From Thermoplasmata archaeon (lineage in GTDB: Archaea > Thermoplasmatota > Thermoplasmata > Halarchaeoplasmatales > Halarchaeoplasmataceae), in the NCBI GenBank assembly GCA_019594305.1, contig JAFDTZ010000004.1, positions 1 to 31,765 of the forward strand: a stretch of DNA of 31,765 bases, in the 5' to 3' direction. Below the pieces are notes generated by a model. It made no database searches. It was not told where the DNA came from and worked only from the letters and a program-made list of their open reading frames with translations. Within the stretch, counting starts at the first letter, position 1. The number at the start of each line of letters is the position of its first letter. The translations under genes and the position numbers were made by a program. This document shows positions 23,628 through 31,765 of the stretch, in pieces.

Positions 23628-26600
23628 ATGGAGACGGTTTGGAAACTGCCGGAGATGATAGGCCGTGGTGAAGAGCTGTCGCTATTACGGGACAGGTTGG
23701 AAGATGCGGTGAAAGGAAAAGGCGGCGCAGTCTTCGTAGCGGGCGAGGCCGGCCTCGGTAAAACCCGGCTGGTATCCGAGCTATTGGATGAGGCGGAAAA
23801 AAAAGAAATGACGGTGATCAAAGGGTGGTGCCTGGCGGAGAGTACGGAACCCTTGATGCCCTTCAGGGAGGCCTTCCGTGATTCAGATATGTATCATCTG
23901 ATGGCGGGAGAGCCGCCTCCTAGGGTTATCTCCGCATACATCATGGGTACCGATGGTGTTCTGGTAGCTAAAGCACAACGGGAAGCTACGGACCTGGATG
24001 GAGATATATTCGCATCCATGCTGACCGCCGTAGGTAACTTCGTGACGGATTCTTTGGCTATGATGGGTAAACAGGAAAAGGGGCTTAATGCCATCAGATA
24101 CGGTAGTTACACCATACTCATAGAATCCGGCGTTTCGAGCTCACTCGCATGCGTTATAGAGGGGGCTCAGAGCGAGTTTTTGATAGACGATATGCGTAGT
24201 ACCTTGATGGGACTGGGTGATCGACTGGACCATTGGGATGGCCGTCTCTCGGAAGTTGAAGATATCCAAGAGAAAATTTCTTGGTTCGTAACTTCCGGAA
24301 AGTACGACGGTAAATTTCTTGTTGACGACCCGAAGTTAAAGCAGGAAAACCTATTCGACAGCATCCTTTTGGGTATGCAAAGAAGTGCACTTGAACGACC
24401 TTTGATACTCTTCATCGACGACCTTCAGTGGGCCGACCACACCACCCTCACATTACTGCACTACCTGGCGAGGAACACCAGAAAAGACCGTGTTTTTATA
24501 CTGGGTACCTACCGCCCGGAAGACATACTCAAGACATCTGACGGAAGCACACACAAGTTAAAGACCACTATGCAGAATATGAGTCGTGAAAATCTTCTTG
24601 AAAGGGTTGAATTGAAACGATTAAGTTCAGAGGATACGGTTAGAATTATACTTTCGTCTTTTGGCAATATAGTTTTAGATAAGGATCTGACGGAAAGGAT
24701 TCACCGTGAGACGGAGGGTAATCCCTTCTTCGTGCTGGAAGTGATAAAACTACTGGTAGAGGAAGGCGGCATCACCGGGAACGACGATAGCGGATGGAAT
24801 TTATCTGCAGATATAGATGATATGGATGTACCCTCAAGGGTGTATGATGTGATTAAGCGCCGTCTCGATCGATTGATGACGGACCAAAGAGAGATACTGG
24901 AATGTGCAAGCATCGAAGGAGAGGAATTTCGGTCGGAGGTTATCGGTAGGGTGCTGGAGATAAACCGATTGAAACTACTGAAGAATTTGAGCGGTATAGA
25001 GAAGACCCACCGCCTTATACATTCATTACCGAAAAAATACAGGTTCGACCACACCAAGATAAGGGAAGTGCTCTACAAAGGGATGATATACGATTTGCGA
25101 AGAGAATATCACCGTATAGTGGGCGATACGATATTGGGGCTATACAAAGATGATACTGAGCCACCGGTGAATGAGCTCGCCCATCATTACTACGAGGCAG
25201 GCGACGATAGAGCGGGATATTACTTGGTTAAGGCAGGTGACTATGCTAAGGAAAGATTTGCGAATACCGAAGCCGTACGATTATACCAACTTGCCCTGGG
25301 TATCCTGGAGAAGACCCATGACAAGGCTAAGGTTTCGGAATCCTTGGGTGAGGTTTGCGGGATGATGGGCGAGTACGGTAGGGCCATCGAACTTTTCAAC
25401 GACGCCTTTCGACTTAGCGAAGATATCGAAGTGAATGTCAGGAACTTAAGGAAAATGGCGGAAGCGCATCAGAAGAGAGGGGAATTTGCTAGATCCCTTG
25501 AAGTGATCGGCAATGCCAAGACACTGATCGAAGAGATAAGCTCTCCGGAAAAAGGCAGAATACTGGTTATAGAGGGAAATACCCATTACCGAAAGGGTGA
25601 TTCTGATAAGGCGATGCCCATCTTCTCGGAAGCTGTAAAACTATTCCAACAGTTCGGCGGAGATAGAGACCTGGGAAACGCCATCAGGGCCATGGGGAAT
25701 ATACATTTAAACAGGGGCGAGTTCGAGGAGGCTCTGGAGCACTACGAGAAGAGTTTGACGGTGATGGAGAAGACAGGTGACAACGTGGGCATAGCTAGCG
25801 CCCTCAACAATATGGGGATAGTTTACCAGGACATAGGGGAAAGTGAGAGGGCTTTGGATTTCTACCAACGCAGTCTGGAGATCGAGGAGAAGATAGGTAA
25901 CAAATGGGGTATAGCTCAATCACTGAACAACATAGGTATCGTTTATCGTAATAAGAATCAACCGGCCAAAGCGTTGGAATACTACAAAAGCAGCCTTAAG
26001 ATAAAGGAGAAGATCGGAGATCGGCAGGGTATTGCCGATACCCGTAACAACATAGGCCAGATACACAGGTCCAAAGGAGAGATGGATGAAGCCTTGAGAT
26101 TTTATGAAGAAAGCAGGAACATATACGAAGATATCGGAGATAAAAAAGGCGTTTCGACATCACTCAATAATATGGGGAAGGTGCTACTTAGTATAGGTGA
26201 TTTGGAGGGTGCTTTGGATTTCTATCGGGACTGCCTGAAGATGCGGGAAGAAGTTGAAAATCCATGGGGTATCGCTCAGACCCTTAACAATATAGGCGAG
26301 GCACTCCTTTATAGCGGTAAGCCGGAAGATGCATTGGAATACTACGGGCAAGGGCTCAGCATTTGTTCGGATATAGGAGACACATCCCTCACCATTCAAA
26401 CGTTATGCGGACTATCAGAGGTCCATCTCGAACTCGGAGTAGTCCGGAAAGCATATGAATACGCAGAAAGGGCGCTGGAAACCGGTGGTGAGGAGGGCAT
26501 AGAACATCGGGTTCTGGGAATGGTATATAGGGAGATGGATGAATGGGTAAAAGCTAAAAGAGAATTCGAGAGGGCGAAGACCATTTTGGAAGATATCGGC

Positions 26601-26756
26601 GACAAAGATGAACTTGCGAAGCTCTACTACGAATACGCTCTTTTACTTAAAAAAACAGGGGATTCGAAACAAGCGGGATCGTACTTAAAAGATGCACTTG
26701 AACTCTTCAGGGAGATCGGATTTAGCTTTTGGGCGAAGAGATGCGAGAGTTGGTGA
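23628..26756 (+). CDS. AAA/STAND-like ATPase with inserted domain and TPR repeats, paralogue 2
   Basis: A 1042-residue paralogue of the protein at 20339; the N-terminal 550 residues are closely similar (METVWKLPEMIGRGEELSLL against METALKEPEMIGRREELSLL). Walker A is GEAGLGKT, Walker B LILFIDDLQWAD. The inserted domain has DGDIFASMLTAVGNFVTDSL. The TPR part is longer by two repeats or so, with units of about 40 residues such as ALDFYQRSLEIEEKIGNKWG. The last repeats diverge from paralogue 1 more than the ATPase does. It follows a tandem duplication in which promoter and start were retained. Confidence 0.87.
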   Translation: METVWKLPEMIGRGEELSLLRDRLEDAVKGKGGAVFVAGEAGLGKTRLVSELLDEAEKKEMTVIKGWCLAESTEPLMPFREAFRDSDMYHLMAGEPPPRVISAYIMGTDGVLVAKAQREATDLDGDIFASMLTAVGNFVTDSLAMMGKQEKGLNAIRYGSYTILIESGVSSSLACVIEGAQSEFLIDDMRSTLMGLGDRLDHWDGRLSEVEDIQEKISWFVTSGKYDGKFLVDDPKLKQENLFDSILLGMQRSALERPLILFIDDLQWADHTTLTLLHYLARNTRKDRVFILGTYRPEDILKTSDGSTHKLKTTMQNMSRENLLERVELKRLSSEDTVRIILSSFGNIVLDKDLTERIHRETEGNPFFVLEVIKLLVEEGGITGNDDSGWNLSADIDDMDVPSRVYDVIKRRLDRLMTDQREILECASIEGEEFRSEVIGRVLEINRLKLLKNLSGIEKTHRLIHSLPKKYRFDHTKIREVLYKGMIYDLRREYHRIVGDTILGLYKDDTEPPVNELAHHYYEAGDDRAGYYLVKAGDYAKERFANTEAVRLYQLALGILEKTHDKAKVSESLGEVCGMMGEYGRAIELFNDAFRLSEDIEVNVRNLRKMAEAHQKRGEFARSLEVIGNAKTLIEEISSPEKGRILVIEGNTHYRKGDSDKAMPIFSEAVKLFQQFGGDRDLGNAIRAMGNIHLNRGEFEEALEHYEKSLTVMEKTGDNVGIASALNNMGIVYQDIGESERALDFYQRSLEIEEKIGNKWGIAQSLNNIGIVYRNKNQPAKALEYYKSSLKIKEKIGDRQGIADTRNNIGQIHRSKGEMDEALRFYEESRNIYEDIGDKKGVSTSLNNMGKVLLSIGDLEGALDFYRDCLKMREEVENPWGIAQTLNNIGEALLYSGKPEDALEYYGQGLSICSDIGDTSLTIQTLCGLSEVHLELGVVRKAYEYAERALETGGEEGIEHRVLGMVYREMDEWVKAKREFERAKTILEDIGDKDELAKLYYEYALLLKKTGDSKQAGSYLKDALELFREIGFSFWAKRCESW

Positions 26757-26813
26757 GCTAACCGTTCCGGTGGAGAAGAGATGTATTGTTTTGGTTTAAA
26801 CACGACCAAAAAA

Positions 26814-26822
26814 ATTTTTAAA
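26814..26822 (+). promoter_or_regulatory. TATA-like box of the VOC-nitroreductase gene
   Basis: TTTTTAAAC is centred 26 nt before the ATG at 26844. Confidence 0.4.
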
Positions 26823-26843
26823 CAAGAGTAAGGATTTAGATAT

Positions 26844-27674
26844 ATGTCTGGATTAACATTCTTCGGGACCGCGATGCCGGATGAAATCGTCGAGTTCTAC
26901 ACGGAAAAATTAGGCATGGAGATATGGTTGGAACAGTCCGGGTGCACCATACTAAAACACGGAAATCTTCTTCTGGGATTCTGCGAGTCGGAAAGGCCCG
27001 ATGTACAGGGAACCATCACCTTTTTCTACCCTGACCGGGAAGATGTTGACGAAATGCACGAGAAGTTCGCGGATATAGCTATCACCGAACTCAAGGAGAA
27101 CGAAAGATACAGGATATACAACTTCTTTGCAAAGGACCCGGAAGGACGTAGTATAGAATTCCAAACGTTCCTACATCCTCTCGGACCCCATATGGAAGGG
27201 ATCGAGGTTTTACGTACTAGGCGCAGCATAAGAAAATTCGAAGATAAGGAGGTATCGGCGCCTATCTTAGATAAGATATTCGACACCTGCAGATATTCCC
27301 CCACATCAAAAAACACACCGTCCTATTATTTCGTACCCATACATGACAGCGGCATACGAAAGGCACTGGCTGCCGAAAGGGGCGGGGCTAGCGAGCCCAT
27401 CGAAAATGCACCTATGGCCGTTGCAATATGCTCCGACCCCTATGTCTCTAAAAGGCATGTACAAGACGCCGTCATAGCCGGATACCACTTCATGTTGACT
27501 GCATGGGCCCACGGGTTAGGCACATGCTGGATAGCTGATATGGACAGAGATATGGTAAAAGATAGATTAAGGGTACCCCGGGAACATTATATCGCAACAG
27601 TCACACCACTCGGTTACCCTGAGGAGACAATGATAGCGCCAAAAAGAAAGGACCTTGAAGATTACTTAAAATAG
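26844..27674 (+). CDS. VOC (glyoxalase-like) domain fused to a nitroreductase
   Basis: A 276-residue fusion. Residues 1-110 form a VOC half: FFGTAMPDEIVEFYTEKLGM, a repeat-like ILKHGNLLLGF, and FFAKDPEGRSIEFQTF, which ends with the usual metal-ligand Glu (E105); the other ligands are not obvious. Residues 118-276 are an FMN nitroreductase: VLRTRRSIRKFEDKEV with the FMN-phosphate Arg/Ser, CRYSPTSKNTPSYYF, AGYHFMLTAWAHGLGTCWIA and a VTPLGYPEE ending. Nitroreductases reduce nitro or quinone compounds with NAD(P)H; the VOC half may shape substrate binding. It is convergent with the glycosylase gene, 6 nt apart. Confidence 0.85.
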   Translation: MSGLTFFGTAMPDEIVEFYTEKLGMEIWLEQSGCTILKHGNLLLGFCESERPDVQGTITFFYPDREDVDEMHEKFADIAITELKENERYRIYNFFAKDPEGRSIEFQTFLHPLGPHMEGIEVLRTRRSIRKFEDKEVSAPILDKIFDTCRYSPTSKNTPSYYFVPIHDSGIRKALAAERGGASEPIENAPMAVAICSDPYVSKRHVQDAVIAGYHFMLTAWAHGLGTCWIADMDRDMVKDRLRVPREHYIATVTPLGYPEETMIAPKRKDLEDYLK

Positions 27675-27680
27675 CCGAGA

Positions 27681-28331
27681 TCACTTGAAGATATCATCGG
27701 TTTCCATGTACCAAAGCACAAAGTCCAGATGATCTATCGGTATATTGAGTTCGTCTGCGAAACCGACCATGTTTTTTTCTATCACACCATACTTTTTAGG
27801 TGTTAGAGATTTTGGTATCTCATCTATCACACCGTACATATACAAGTTCTTCAGTATGTGCCTGTCAAGTATTGCGAGGTCTTTTCCGAGCCCTATATTC
27901 CTTAAAAAATGACTGGCTTCCTTGTAACCTAGACCTTTTATGTTTTCCACCAGCCAGAGACGCCGCACTTGGTTATCCTCAACCCCGGCTAGGCGTTCGA
28001 TCATCTTCCGGGTACCCTCCGGCGGACCGTACTCATCCCGGAGCTTCACAAGGTAGCCCGCCTTGTTGTTACGGAAACGTACACGGGATATACATTGGGA
28101 TATGTCCTCTTTACAACCATACAGAAGCATATCGCCATCAGCCAGTTCTTTAACAGCCTCCCAGCAGACCCTTGCCTTAGACTGAGGGGTAAACAGGCAG
28201 AAAACCAATTCCCGAAATATCCTGTAGGGGTCCTTTGTACACCAGATCGCCAAAAATTCGTCCACCCTCGACTCTATTTTAGGGCGTATATTATGGTAGG
28301 TATCGAGTATATCAGAGTAGTTCCGCAACAT
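27681..28331 (-). CDS. 8-oxoguanine DNA glycosylase/AP lyase, Ogg2 family
   Basis: A 216-residue base-excision-repair enzyme of the archaeal Ogg2 type. The helix-hairpin-helix region reads IKGLGYKEASHFLRNIG followed by KDLAILDRHILKNL; K137 is the Schiff-base nucleophile and D156 the catalytic acid. It removes 8-oxoguanine and nicks the abasic site. The start MLRNYSDIL at 28331 is preferred over ATG 28379, which would overlap the GAF gene by 68 nt; from 28331 the overlap is 20 nt. Operon with the GAF gene. Confidence 0.88.
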   Translation of the reverse strand: MLRNYSDILDTYHNIRPKIESRVDEFLAIWCTKDPYRIFRELVFCLFTPQSKARVCWEAVKELADGDMLLYGCKEDISQCISRVRFRNNKAGYLVKLRDEYGPPEGTRKMIERLAGVEDNQVRRLWLVENIKGLGYKEASHFLRNIGLGKDLAILDRHILKNLYMYGVIDEIPKSLTPKKYGVIEKNMVGFADELNIPIDHLDFVLWYMETDDIFK

Positions 28332-28764
28332 ATCCGCATACCCTTTCCAAAAATTCCCTGTCCTCGTCACCGAAGGCATCGAGGCTGTGGGAGTCTATAT
28401 CTAGTTCCCCGACCACCGCTCCGTTCTTGAATAATGGCACCACCACTTCGGACTTGACGTCGATACTGCATGCAAGATAGTTATCTTGTCCGGAAACGTC
28501 GGGAACGATGAATGTATCTTCACTCTGGGCCGCCTGTCCGCAGATTCCCTTTCCGATGGGGATGCGGGTATGCTCCGTTGGAGCGCCGGAATATGGGCCC
28601 AGGACTAGTTCGTCCCCCTCTACCATATAAAACCCTACCCAATCATACTGTGGTACAGAAGATCTCAATAAGATACAGAGTCGTTGGAATTTTTCCTCGG
28701 TTTCCCTGCCGCTTCCCAGTAAGTTCTTTACCTTTTCGAGTAGTTTTCCGTATGTTTCATCCAT
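28312..28764 (-). CDS. GAF-domain protein, free-methionine-(R)-sulfoxide-reductase-like
   Basis: A 150-residue single GAF domain: DWVGFYMVEGDELVLGPYSG, RIPIGKGICGQAAQ, NYLACSIDVKSEVVVPLF, VVGELDIDSH. These match fRMsr (MsrC/YebR), which reduces free methionine-(R)-sulfoxide. Of the three Cys of E. coli fRMsr, two are present (C75 in GICG and C99 in LACS, the catalytic position), while the one before RIP is His65. It may use a simpler thiol cycle. Operon with the DNA glycosylase (20-nt overlap) suggests a shared role against oxidative damage. Confidence 0.82.
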   Translation of the reverse strand: MDETYGKLLEKVKNLLGSGRETEEKFQRLCILLRSSVPQYDWVGFYMVEGDELVLGPYSGAPTEHTRIPIGKGICGQAAQSEDTFIVPDVSGQDNYLACSIDVKSEVVVPLFKNGAVVGELDIDSHSLDAFGDEDREFLERVCGYVAELL

Positions 28765-28776
28765 GGTGAATTTCCC

Positions 28777-29118
28777 CTACAATCGTTCCCATTTTGCGAA
28801 GGCTTTTCTCATATGTGGTATAGTTATGGAACCACACACGATCAGTGCTATGGATAAGGCCTCTTCCAACTCTTCGTCGCTCACACCTTCTTCGCTGCAC
28901 CTTATAAGATGATACTCAATACAGTCATCGCATCGCAAGGCCACCGAAGCGACGAGTCCCATCAATTCCTTTGTTTTTCTCGATAATGTTCCCTCCTTGT
29001 ACACACTGGTATCAAGGTTGTAGAACCGTTTGATGTTTTTACCCGCGTACTTCATAACGGTTTTGTCAAGTTCCTTACGATCGTCCATGAACTTTTCGGT
29101 GAAGATTTTTTTACTCAT
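28777..29118 (-). CDS. AhpD/carboxymuconolactone-decarboxylase-like protein
   Basis: A 113-residue all-helical protein with the CxxCxxxH redox motif CDDCIEYHL, preceded by LSRKTKELMGLVASVALR. AhpD-like proteins are peroxidase or reductase partners. Start ATG 29118 is chosen because a TATA box at 29141-29149 is 26 nt upstream; an ATG at 29157 would overlap the upstream gene. It is followed after 12 nt by the GAF gene, so it may head a small redox operon. Confidence 0.85.
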   Translation of the reverse strand: MSKKIFTEKFMDDRKELDKTVMKYAGKNIKRFYNLDTSVYKEGTLSRKTKELMGLVASVALRCDDCIEYHLIRCSEEGVSDEELEEALSIALIVCGSITIPHMRKAFAKWERL

Positions 29119-29140
29119 ATTTCGAAAAGAAAGGGACACC

Positions 29141-29149
29141 CTATAAAAC
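29141..29149 (-). promoter_or_regulatory. TATA box of the AhpD-like gene
   Basis: The coding strand reads GTTTTATAGG, centred 26 nt before ATG 29118. It lies around the end of the upstream acetyltransferase gene. Confidence 0.5.
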
Positions 29150-29989
29150 TTATTCATTTATTCGTTCGAACACGAGTACCTTTCGGAAATCCGCTAGTTT
29201 CATCCCGAGCCTCTCACCGGCGGATTTTACCTCATCCATAGGTGTTTTTAACAACAAGAGACCTTTATCGTCTTCACCGCTACACCAAATCGCAAACCGT
29301 ATCAATTTTTCCACCGCATCTTCTTTACCCGCTATGAAAGGTATGCTGACACGACGGTATCTTTCATGACGGTTCAAAAATACGACACCTGAGATGTCAC
29401 CTTCCCTCACTGAGAAGCAGTTTGCGGATTTAACTTCCCGGGCCAGAAGGTCGGCGGTGAGGTCGTAGGCCGTCCAGTTCTTAATGTACAATCCCTTGTA
29501 GGCGGTGTATTCTTCGGATGAGAAAACAATATCTTTTACGGACGCCACTTCCGTTTCCTGAGAGACTTCCGGGGGGGGATCGACAGGTCCGCCTTCATAC
29601 TCGAGATGATACATTTCTAACAGTAAATCGAAGCCTCTCTTCTCCGCAAGATGTATGCTCTTTGAATTGGTCGCATCGGTCATGAACCTCAGGGCGGTGT
29701 GCTCGGTTTTCAATAATAATTTGTGGAATAGTGAAGCCACTTCACTACCATAGCCCCTGTTCTGAGAGTTTTTATGTATCCTTAGGCCTTCGAGCCAGAG
29801 AATGCCCCCTGGTTGTCTTGTGTATTTGCATACGCCGATGATCTTATGGTCCAGGACATATTTATAGAACCCATCGCCTTTTACCCATCGGTCGAATACT
29901 TTAGGTATGTAGTCGTTGCCTTCCCATATTCCCGCACTAAGAAGACGTATCTCTTCTTTATCTTCCGGGACCACCTTTTCCAGATACAT
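29150..29989 (-). CDS. GNAT-family N-acetyltransferase
   Basis: A 279-residue protein. The N-terminal GNAT domain has LWLEGLRIHKNSQNRGYGSE, where QNRGYG (76-81) is the acetyl-CoA pyrophosphate loop, then a strand and NSKSIHLAEKRGFDL, the motif B region. The C-terminal 130 residues resemble a second degenerate GNAT-like half. Substrate unknown. It follows the ATPase/TPR gene by 67 nt on the same strand. Confidence 0.83.
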   Translation of the reverse strand: MYLEKVVPEDKEEIRLLSAGIWEGNDYIPKVFDRWVKGDGFYKYVLDHKIIGVCKYTRQPGGILWLEGLRIHKNSQNRGYGSEVASLFHKLLLKTEHTALRFMTDATNSKSIHLAEKRGFDLLLEMYHLEYEGGPVDPPPEVSQETEVASVKDIVFSSEEYTAYKGLYIKNWTAYDLTADLLAREVKSANCFSVREGDISGVVFLNRHERYRRVSIPFIAGKEDAVEKLIRFAIWCSGEDDKGLLLLKTPMDEVKSAGERLGMKLADFRKVLVFERINE

Positions 29990-30056
29990 ACGTGATACGG
30001 ATGAACAACACGGACTTAATGTTTACTGTGAAGCGAACTAGCTCTTTATATCCCCC

Positions 30057-31765
30057 TTATAACGAGGAAAGCGCCTCCTTTGCCTTATCTATCCAGAGCT
30101 TCCTCCCAATCTCTTCGGCCATGGAGAGCGCCTTCGTTAGATTTTCTTCAGCATGCTCACGGTCTCCCTTAGCTTTCCACATAAGCCCGTACTCGTAAAG
30201 TGCCTCAACCAGATCATTTTTCTCTCCTATCTCTTCCAGTATCTCGATCCCTTTCTCGAACTCTTCCTTTGCCTCTTTCCGTAGCTCCTGATCTCTATAA
30301 ACCATGCCCAGTACCTTGTGACTGGAGCCCACCCCATGCTTAAATCCGATGTCTAGAGATATTTTTAGTGCCTCTTCGGCATTAGTTTTCGCCTTATCTA
30401 GATCGCCTTTATTATTGTAGGCCTTACCTATGGAGTACAGCGATTCAACGATGCCTCTCTTATACCCTATCTCTTCCCCTATCTCCAGGCCCCGCTGGTA
30501 GTATTGCAGCGCCTTATCCTTCTCGCCTTTATCACTGTAGATGGTCCCGATGTTGTTAAGCGATCTAGCCATCCCGTTTTTATCACCTATCTCTTCACGC
30601 ATCTCCAGACTCCGCTGGTAGTATTGTAGCGCCTTATTTGTCTCGCCTTTATGTCGGTAGATGAACCCGACGTTGTTAAGCGACAAAGCCATCCCGTTTT
30701 TATCCCCTATCTCTTTATGCATCTCCAGGCTCCGCTGGTAGTCTTGCAGCGCCTTTTCTAACTCACCTTTATCACTGTAGATGGTCCCGATGTTATTAAG
30801 CGATGTAGCCATCCCGTTTTTATCCCCTATCTCTTCACGCATCTCCAGACACCGCCGGAAGTTTTGCAGCGCCTTATCCAACTCGCCTTTATTTCTATAG
30901 ATGACCCCGATGTTGTTAAGCGATTTAGCCATCTCCTTTACATCTTCTATCTTCTTTCTTATCGCTAATGCCTTTTCAAGATAGTCCTTGCCTTCGTCAT
31001 AATCACCTTTACTGAGATAAATCGAGCCTATATCGTGTAACGCCTGTGCATAATCCTTTTTCTCATCTTGTCTCTCCGACAGAACTCTTTCCTCCTGGAA
31101 AATATCCATGGCGGTGTCGTAGTTACCCTGTCGTATGTGTGCCCAACCCTTCCTGTTCAGCAACCTACACATCTCCACATCCTCTTCTGTGGTCAGCGAC
31201 ATACCTTTGTCAGCGTATTCAAGAGATCTGTCGTATTCACCCTTATCAACATACACTCCTGCTATCTTCCCGTACAACCTCGCCTTTTCTTTGTTATCGT
31301 CCTCTAGCTCCAGAGCGTTCTGGTAGCTTTCCAGTGCCTCATCATACTCACCGATAATACGTAGAACGTCTCCCAGTCCCTCATGCGCTCTAACCGACCT
31401 TTTATCTCCTTCATCCATGAGAGACGATGCATTGCGGTAGAACCTCTCAGCCTCTATGTTCGCATACTTATCTTTCGACTTATCTCCCGCGTCCAAAAGA
31501 TATTCGACGGCTCTTTCATCCTCCGCTTTGTAGTAGTGGTATGCGATATTTTCCAAAACATCATCCAGGCAGTCTTTGTAAAGTTCTTCGTAACTCTCGG
31601 CTACGATACGATGATACTCTACCCTTAACTCTTCGTTTATATTGTCGTACAGAACCTCACGTATCTTGTTGTGGTCGAACCTGTACTTCTTCTTCATGGA
31701 ATGTATAAGATCATGGATCTTTTCTATCTCGTTGAGGTTTTTGAGTATATCTATCCTATTCCGCC
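30057..31765 (-). CDS. AAA/STAND-like ATPase with TPR repeats, third paralogue (5' end outside window)
   Basis: C-terminal 569 residues of a third family member; the frame is open to the last base of the window. The visible start, RIDILKNLNEIEKIHDLIHS then MKKKYRFDHNKIREVLYDNI, matches the winged-helix-like region of the paralogues (KLLKNLSGIEKTHRLIHS, YRFDHTKIREVLY). About twelve TPR units follow, including four nearly identical 40-residue repeats (KALQYYQRSLEMREEIGDKN, GMARSLNNIGTIYSDKGE). The ATPase domain must lie beyond the window. Opposite strand to the other two. Confidence 0.85.
   Translation of the reverse strand, partial: RNRIDILKNLNEIEKIHDLIHSMKKKYRFDHNKIREVLYDNINEELRVEYHRIVAESYEELYKDCLDDVLENIAYHYYKAEDERAVEYLLDAGDKSKDKYANIEAERFYRNASSLMDEGDKRSVRAHEGLGDVLRIIGEYDEALESYQNALELEDDNKEKARLYGKIAGVYVDKGEYDRSLEYADKGMSLTTEEDVEMCRLLNRKGWAHIRQGNYDTAMDIFQEERVLSERQDEKKDYAQALHDIGSIYLSKGDYDEGKDYLEKALAIRKKIEDVKEMAKSLNNIGVIYRNKGELDKALQNFRRCLEMREEIGDKNGMATSLNNIGTIYSDKGELEKALQDYQRSLEMHKEIGDKNGMALSLNNVGFIYRHKGETNKALQYYQRSLEMREEIGDKNGMARSLNNIGTIYSDKGEKDKALQYYQRGLEIGEEIGYKRGIVESLYSIGKAYNNKGDLDKAKTNAEEALKISLDIGFKHGVGSSHKVLGMVYRDQELRKEAKEEFEKGIEILEEIGEKNDLVEALYEYGLMWKAKGDREHAEENLTKALSMAEEIGRKLWIDKAKEALSSL
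30481..30960. repeat. Four tandem 120-bp repeats inside the TPR region
   Basis: Units at 30481-30600, 30601-30720, 30721-30840 and 30841-30960 all begin ATCTCCAG and keep the same 120-bp phase, each coding one 40-residue TPR. The first three differ from each other at only a minority of positions and the fourth is more diverged toward its end. This indicates recent expansion or gene conversion. Confidence 0.85.

Noticed and set aside
1..31765. tRNA genes, rRNA, CRISPR arrays and insertion sequences
   Set aside because: No T-loop-like tRNA context, no regularly spaced short repeats with unique spacers, and no transposase motifs were found by reading; the only regular repeats are the 120-bp TPR units, which are coding.

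Overview
The window reads as archaeal chromosomal DNA. Many genes start about 25-28 nt after an AT-rich TATA box with almost no leader (6074, 20339, 23628, 26844, 29118, 3732 minus, 20179 minus), which is the archaeal leaderless pattern. Gene content agrees: an Ogg2-type glycosylase, a Cdc48-like AAA protein, a piece of an archaeal ATPase, and ATPase/TPR paralogues. A Thermoplasmata-like or other euryarchaeal source is my guess; nothing here proves the lineage. I saw no rRNA, tRNA, CRISPR array or insertion sequence.

Region 1 (1-10400) is a dense, partly decayed island of toxin-antitoxin (TA) type genes. It holds two copies of an antitoxin/PIN-toxin pair 7.7 kb apart (the first toxin broken by frameshifts, the second intact), a HicBA-like pair with an unusually long first protein, two AbiE-type pairs (one toxin frameshifted, one pair intact), a MntA/HepT pair whose HepT carries two stop codons plus a second decayed MntA copy, a decayed Doc/Fic toxin, a C-terminal piece of an archaeal ATPase, and a two-gene DUF7309/DUF6930-like operon. 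The tail of a TPR-ATPase gene lies at 10272-10367.

Region 2 (10400-13000) has a small putative winged-helix gene, a dead signal-peptide/membrane-anchored protein gene (one frameshift, one stop) and an intact MalY/PatB-type aminotransferase.

Region 3 (12930-20200) is the least familiar part. A protein with a CxCxxC motif is followed by a Cdc48-like AAA ATPase with an odd Walker A. A 386-nt regulatory region with two copies of a 22-bp quasi-palindrome separates this operon from a divergent secreted or anchored protein. Then come a large, divergent mevalonate-kinase-like GHMP protein that appears to lack the catalytic Asp, and, convergent to it, a large beta-CASP metallo-beta-lactamase nuclease of RNase J type.

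Region 4 (20300-31765) contains three members of one protein family: AAA/STAND-like ATPase with a domain inserted between Walker A and Walker B, followed by TPR repeats. Two adjacent copies share their promoter sequence; the third, on the other strand, runs off the window end and contains four near-identical 120-bp repeats. Between them are housekeeping or redox genes: a VOC-nitroreductase fusion, an Ogg2 8-oxoguanine glycosylase, a GAF protein like free-methionine-sulfoxide reductase, an AhpD-like protein and a GNAT acetyltransferase.
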